Shown here piece after piece: positions 5,931 to 7,686 of a stretch of DNA of 7,686 nt (position 1 is the stretch's first letter; every line of letters starts with the position of its first letter). The stretch spans positions 1 to 7,686 of the forward strand of contig JAFYUG010000161.1 of NCBI GenBank assembly GCA_017558545.1. Reading direction: 5' to 3'. A program made the position numbers and the translations under genes. Under the pieces are notes generated by a model. It was not told the origin of the DNA, did no database searches, and saw only the letters and a program-made list of their open reading frames with translations. The stretch is from Oscillospiraceae bacterium (GTDB lineage Bacteria > Bacillota > Clostridia > Oscillospirales > Oscillospiraceae).

Positions 5931-6725
5931 TTAGCAGGAAAGAATATAACCGCCATCAATTACCTCAACGGTGCCGGTGAACTGGGCGGAGGCGGGAGAG
6001 GCAAGGAATACTGCCAGTGCGCCAACTTCCAGAGGCTCACCAAAGCGGCCAAGAGGCATCTGATTATTTATGTATTCATACTGATCCTTGGGGATGAACT
6101 TGCTCAGCTCGGTGTTGAAGAAGCCGGGAGCAATTGCATTGACGCGAATGTTGTATTTGCCAAGTTCGCAGGCCATGCAATGGGTGAAGTGGTTAACGGC
6201 AGCCTTGGAGCTGGAATAGGGGCTCATGGGCTGGGTCTTATTTACGATGAATGCGGCGTTGGAGGAGATGTTGATGATGCTGCCGCCCTTGCCGGCATCG
6301 CGCATAAGCTTGCCGAAAACATAGGTCATGTGAACAGTGCCGTTGAGGTCGGTGTTGAGAACGTTATACCAATCGCTGAGCTCTTCATCCATATTGAGAA
6401 GCTCGTTGAAGCAGGAAACGCCGGCGTTGTTGACAAGAATATCGATATCGCCGAACTCTGCGGTTACTTCTGCAGCCGCCTTGCGGACAGATGCGAGATC
6501 GGTAATGTCGCAATCAAAGCTCTTATACTTGCCGCCATACTGCTCAAGTTCAGCAATAGCTTCGGCAGCCTTTGCCTTGTCGCGGCAGAGGATTGCAATG
6601 TTGGCTCCGGACTGGGCATAAGCGGTGGCAATGCCAAATCCGAGACCGCGGTTGCCGCCGGTGATGACAGCGTTCATGCCCTGAAGAGAAAAGGCATCCT
6701 TCATACTGGTTATTGCAGGAATCAT
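5931..6725 (-). CDS. Classical short-chain dehydrogenase/reductase (SDR), polyol/sugar-type subgroup
   Basis: A cytoplasmic NAD(P)(H)-dependent oxidoreductase acting on an alcohol/ketone pair. Its 264 aa match the classical SDR length. Motifs are TGGNRGLG at 22-29 (cofactor loop), DCDITD at 71-76, NNAG at 99-102, ISS at 153-155, Tyr170 and Lys174 in YSSSK, and the NAIAPGFFNTE segment at 196-206. A basic residue after beta-2 (CRDK, Arg48), with no Asp at the end of the strand, suggests NADP(H) preference. The stretch FIVNKTQPMSPYSSSK resembles the mannitol/sorbose/arabinitol dehydrogenase-like subgroup, so a polyol or hydroxy-sugar-like substrate is possible. The usual tetrad Asn appears as Asp126 in the TDLNG segment. 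ATG at 6725 has GGGAG (6733-6737) 7 nt upstream. It is the first gene of the minus-strand block and is divergent from the MBL gene. Confidence 0.93.
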   Translation of the reverse strand: MIPAITSMKDAFSLQGMNAVITGGNRGLGFGIATAYAQSGANIAILCRDKAKAAEAIAELEQYGGKYKSFDCDITDLASVRKAAAEVTAEFGDIDILVNNAGVSCFNELLNMDEELSDWYNVLNTDLNGTVHMTYVFGKLMRDAGKGGSIINISSNAAFIVNKTQPMSPYSSSKAAVNHFTHCMACELGKYNIRVNAIAPGFFNTELSKFIPKDQYEYINNQMPLGRFGEPLEVGALAVFLASPASAQFTGTVEVIDGGYILSC

Positions 6726-6747
6726 AATCTTACTCCCTTTCGCAATG

Positions 6748-6775
6748 ATTATACTTTGTGTCCAAACTATGTCTT
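6748..6775 (-). promoter_or_regulatory. Predicted sigma-A promoter of the SDR gene
   Basis: On the minus strand a perfect TATAAT (6748-6753) lies 16 bp from AAGACA (6770-6775, 4/6 to consensus). Initiation near 6741 would give a leader of only about 16 nt that still carries the GGGAG site. The tight placement and perfect -10 make this the best promoter in the window. Confidence 0.6.
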
Positions 6776-6820
6776 AAAAATCACATTGCATCTCTATTAT
6801 TGAATGTAATGCACAAAAAT

Positions 6821-6972
6821 GGCAATAGTTGCCAGCGGGCAATATCGTCAATATATACAATGTACTTATTTAGTTTACAACAGAAACGGATGCATAGGAA
6901 TAAAGCATTTGTTGTAGATATTAAAGCAAATCTTGTTACAAGCAATTGTTTTCCGCGGACAAGCAATAGTTG
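6821..6972. promoter_or_regulatory. Repeat-rich divergent regulatory region between the SDR and MBL genes
   Basis: The 374-bp gap 6726-7099 holds no gene. Between 6821 and 6972 it carries recurring CAAT-type words. GCAATAGTTG is found at 6822-6831 and again at 6963-6972, the first inside the palindrome GGCAA-TAG-TTGCC (6821-6833). ACAAGCAAT is directly repeated at 6938-6946 and 6959-6967, exactly 21 bp apart. The first of these overlaps the palindrome CTTGT-T-ACAAG (6932-6942), and TCCGCGGA (6952-6959) lies between the two copies. This is the pattern expected of multiple binding sites for a regulator; which protein binds is not shown. Confidence 0.5.
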
Positions 6973-6978
6973 TTAGGC

Positions 6979-7010
6979 ACACAATAATTTGTGGATTATA
7001 ATTATTGTGT
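6979..7010. promoter_or_regulatory. 32-bp dyad, operator-like site upstream of the MBL gene
   Basis: Perfect 11-bp arms ACACAATAATT (6979-6989) and AATTATTGTGT (7000-7010) flank a 10-bp spacer, giving arm centres 21 bp apart. No T-tract follows, so a terminator is unlikely. The spacer and right arm also contain TATAAT on both strands (6997-7002 on plus, 6995-7000 on minus), so a protein bound here could compete with RNA polymerase. Relative to a start predicted near 7059 the centre would be at about -64, the usual place for LysR-type regulator sites. Confidence 0.5.
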
Positions 7011-7023
7011 TCATCATGAAAAA

Positions 7024-7052
7024 TTTAGTTTGTGTTGCTTTCGATTTATGAT
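7024..7052 (+). promoter_or_regulatory. Possible promoter for the MBL-fold gene
   Basis: TTTAGT (7024-7029) and TATGAT (7047-7052) are spaced 17 bp, giving predicted initiation near 7059 and a leader of about 40 nt. The -10 is 5/6 to consensus and the -35 only 3/6, as expected of an activator-dependent promoter. An alternative is TATAAT at 6997-7002 within the dyad, which lacks a good -35. Confidence 0.4.
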
Positions 7053-7099
7053 GAAAAAGCACTGACTTACACACATTAACACCAATGAGGAGGATAATT

Positions 7100-7686
7100 A
7101 TGCAGACAATAATCACCAGACACGGCGAAGGCAAACTTGCCACTAAGGTATTCGTTTCTTCCGAAGATTCCTTCAATGTAACTTCCGTAATCGTTATGGG
7201 CAAAAAGGAATGCGTGCTCATCGACTGCCAGTGGACCCGCGCCAATGCTCACCGCGTTATTGCCGAAATCATTGAGACCGGACTTGAGCTGAAGGCCATT
7301 TTCGCCACCCATGCTCACCCCGACCATTACTGGGGCATGGGCGAAATTGCAGAAGCATTCCCCAATGCAAAATGCTATGCTCCCGAACCTGTTTGCACCC
7401 TCTATTCTCACCAGTATCAGCCCAAGTTGGATGAATGGACCGACATCATAGGCGAGCAGAACCTCTGCCGCAAGCAGTGCGACCGTCTTGAGCCTCTCAC
7501 CGAAACCTTCATCGAGCTGGAAGGCGAGAAGCTGGAAATCATCCGCTGCATGGGCGACCTTATGTGGAACACCATCGTTTGGATTCCCTCCATCAAGACC
7601 GTCTGCGGTTCCGACGTTATTTTCAACGATGCTCACCCCTTCACCTGCGAAGTTGACGCCGAGCAGCGCAAGCTTTGGATGAAGGA
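7100..7686 (+). CDS. Metallo-beta-lactamase-fold hydrolase, C-terminally truncated by the window edge
   Basis: The visible 195 residues match the N-terminal part of the MBL superfamily, binuclear metal hydrolases with varied cytoplasmic roles. After two beta-strands (TSVIVMGKKECVLID, 28-42) comes the metal motif THAHPDHYWG (70-79), with ligands His71, His73, Asp75 and His76. The downstream segment RCMGDLMWNT...GSDVIFNDAH (149-179) aligns with the usual GH-x(n)-VVWIPSLKT-x-AGDVVFN-x-x-H block. Asp153 stands where the third His ligand is expected and Ser171 replaces the Gly before the bridging Asp172. ATG at 7100 has GAGGAGG (7087-7093) 6 nt upstream, so the start is secure. Around 80-100 residues are probably missing beyond the right edge. 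The gene is divergent from the SDR gene and shares its regulatory region, suggesting a linked pathway. The substrate is unknown. Confidence 0.88.
   Translation, partial: MQTIITRHGEGKLATKVFVSSEDSFNVTSVIVMGKKECVLIDCQWTRANAHRVIAEIIETGLELKAIFATHAHPDHYWGMGEIAEAFPNAKCYAPEPVCTLYSHQYQPKLDEWTDIIGEQNLCRKQCDRLEPLTETFIELEGEKLEIIRCMGDLMWNTIVWIPSIKTVCGSDVIFNDAHPFTCEVDAEQRKLWMK

Noticed and set aside
5910..6803. Plus-strand open frame antisense to the SDR gene
   Set aside because: It lacks family motifs, while the opposite strand carries all classical SDR motifs with an RBS and promoter.
7076..7636. Minus-strand open frame antisense to the MBL gene
   Set aside because: No domain and no RBS; the plus strand has an HxHxDH protein with a strong Shine-Dalgarno site.

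Overview
The window looks like a chromosomal stretch from an anaerobic, probably uncultured Firmicute of the Oscillospirales/Clostridia type. The grounds are strong GGAGG-type ribosome binding sites before nearly every gene, moderately GC-rich coding DNA set in AT-rich promoter regions, and a mosaic of palindromic intergenic repeats of a kind I associate with that group. This placement is inference; no rRNA or other marker gene is present.

Layout. An aldehyde dehydrogenase (1-1200, +, N-terminus cut by the window edge) ends at a near-perfect intrinsic terminator. A non-coding tract of about 450 bp follows, packed with hairpin repeats, including a 136-bp element with 9-bp terminal inverted repeats. 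From 1753 to 6725 all genes are on the minus strand. In transcription order they are a short-chain dehydrogenase/reductase (6725-5931), a sodium:solute symporter (5782-4286, GTG start), two very small membrane proteins (59 aa at 4267-4088 and 32 aa at 4063-3965), a UroD/MtaA-superfamily protein (3840-2857) and a LysR-type regulator (2712-1753). A 374-bp AT-rich divergent region (6726-7099), rich in repeats and operator-like palindromes, separates this block from a plus-strand metallo-beta-lactamase-fold hydrolase (7100 to the right edge, C-terminus cut).

How they may work together. An SSS transporter with small membrane partners, an SDR, an ALDH, a UroD-like protein, an MBL hydrolase and a LysR regulator read as a locus for taking up and breaking down a small organic compound. 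The SDR and ALDH would handle alcohol/aldehyde/acid or keto/hydroxy steps, and LysR is the obvious candidate controller. The substrate cannot be read from the sequence. The UroD-like protein resembles the MtaA/MtbA methyltransferase branch more than HemE, which hints at one-carbon or methyl-group chemistry, but its predicted metal-binding Cys is replaced and no corrinoid protein or MttB-type partner lies in the window.

Main points for follow-up are the tandem microproteins behind the symporter, the terminator-like hairpin that leaves almost no room before the UroD-like gene, apparent metal-ligand changes in the UroD-like and MBL proteins, and the phased repeats and 32-bp dyad in the divergent regulatory region.
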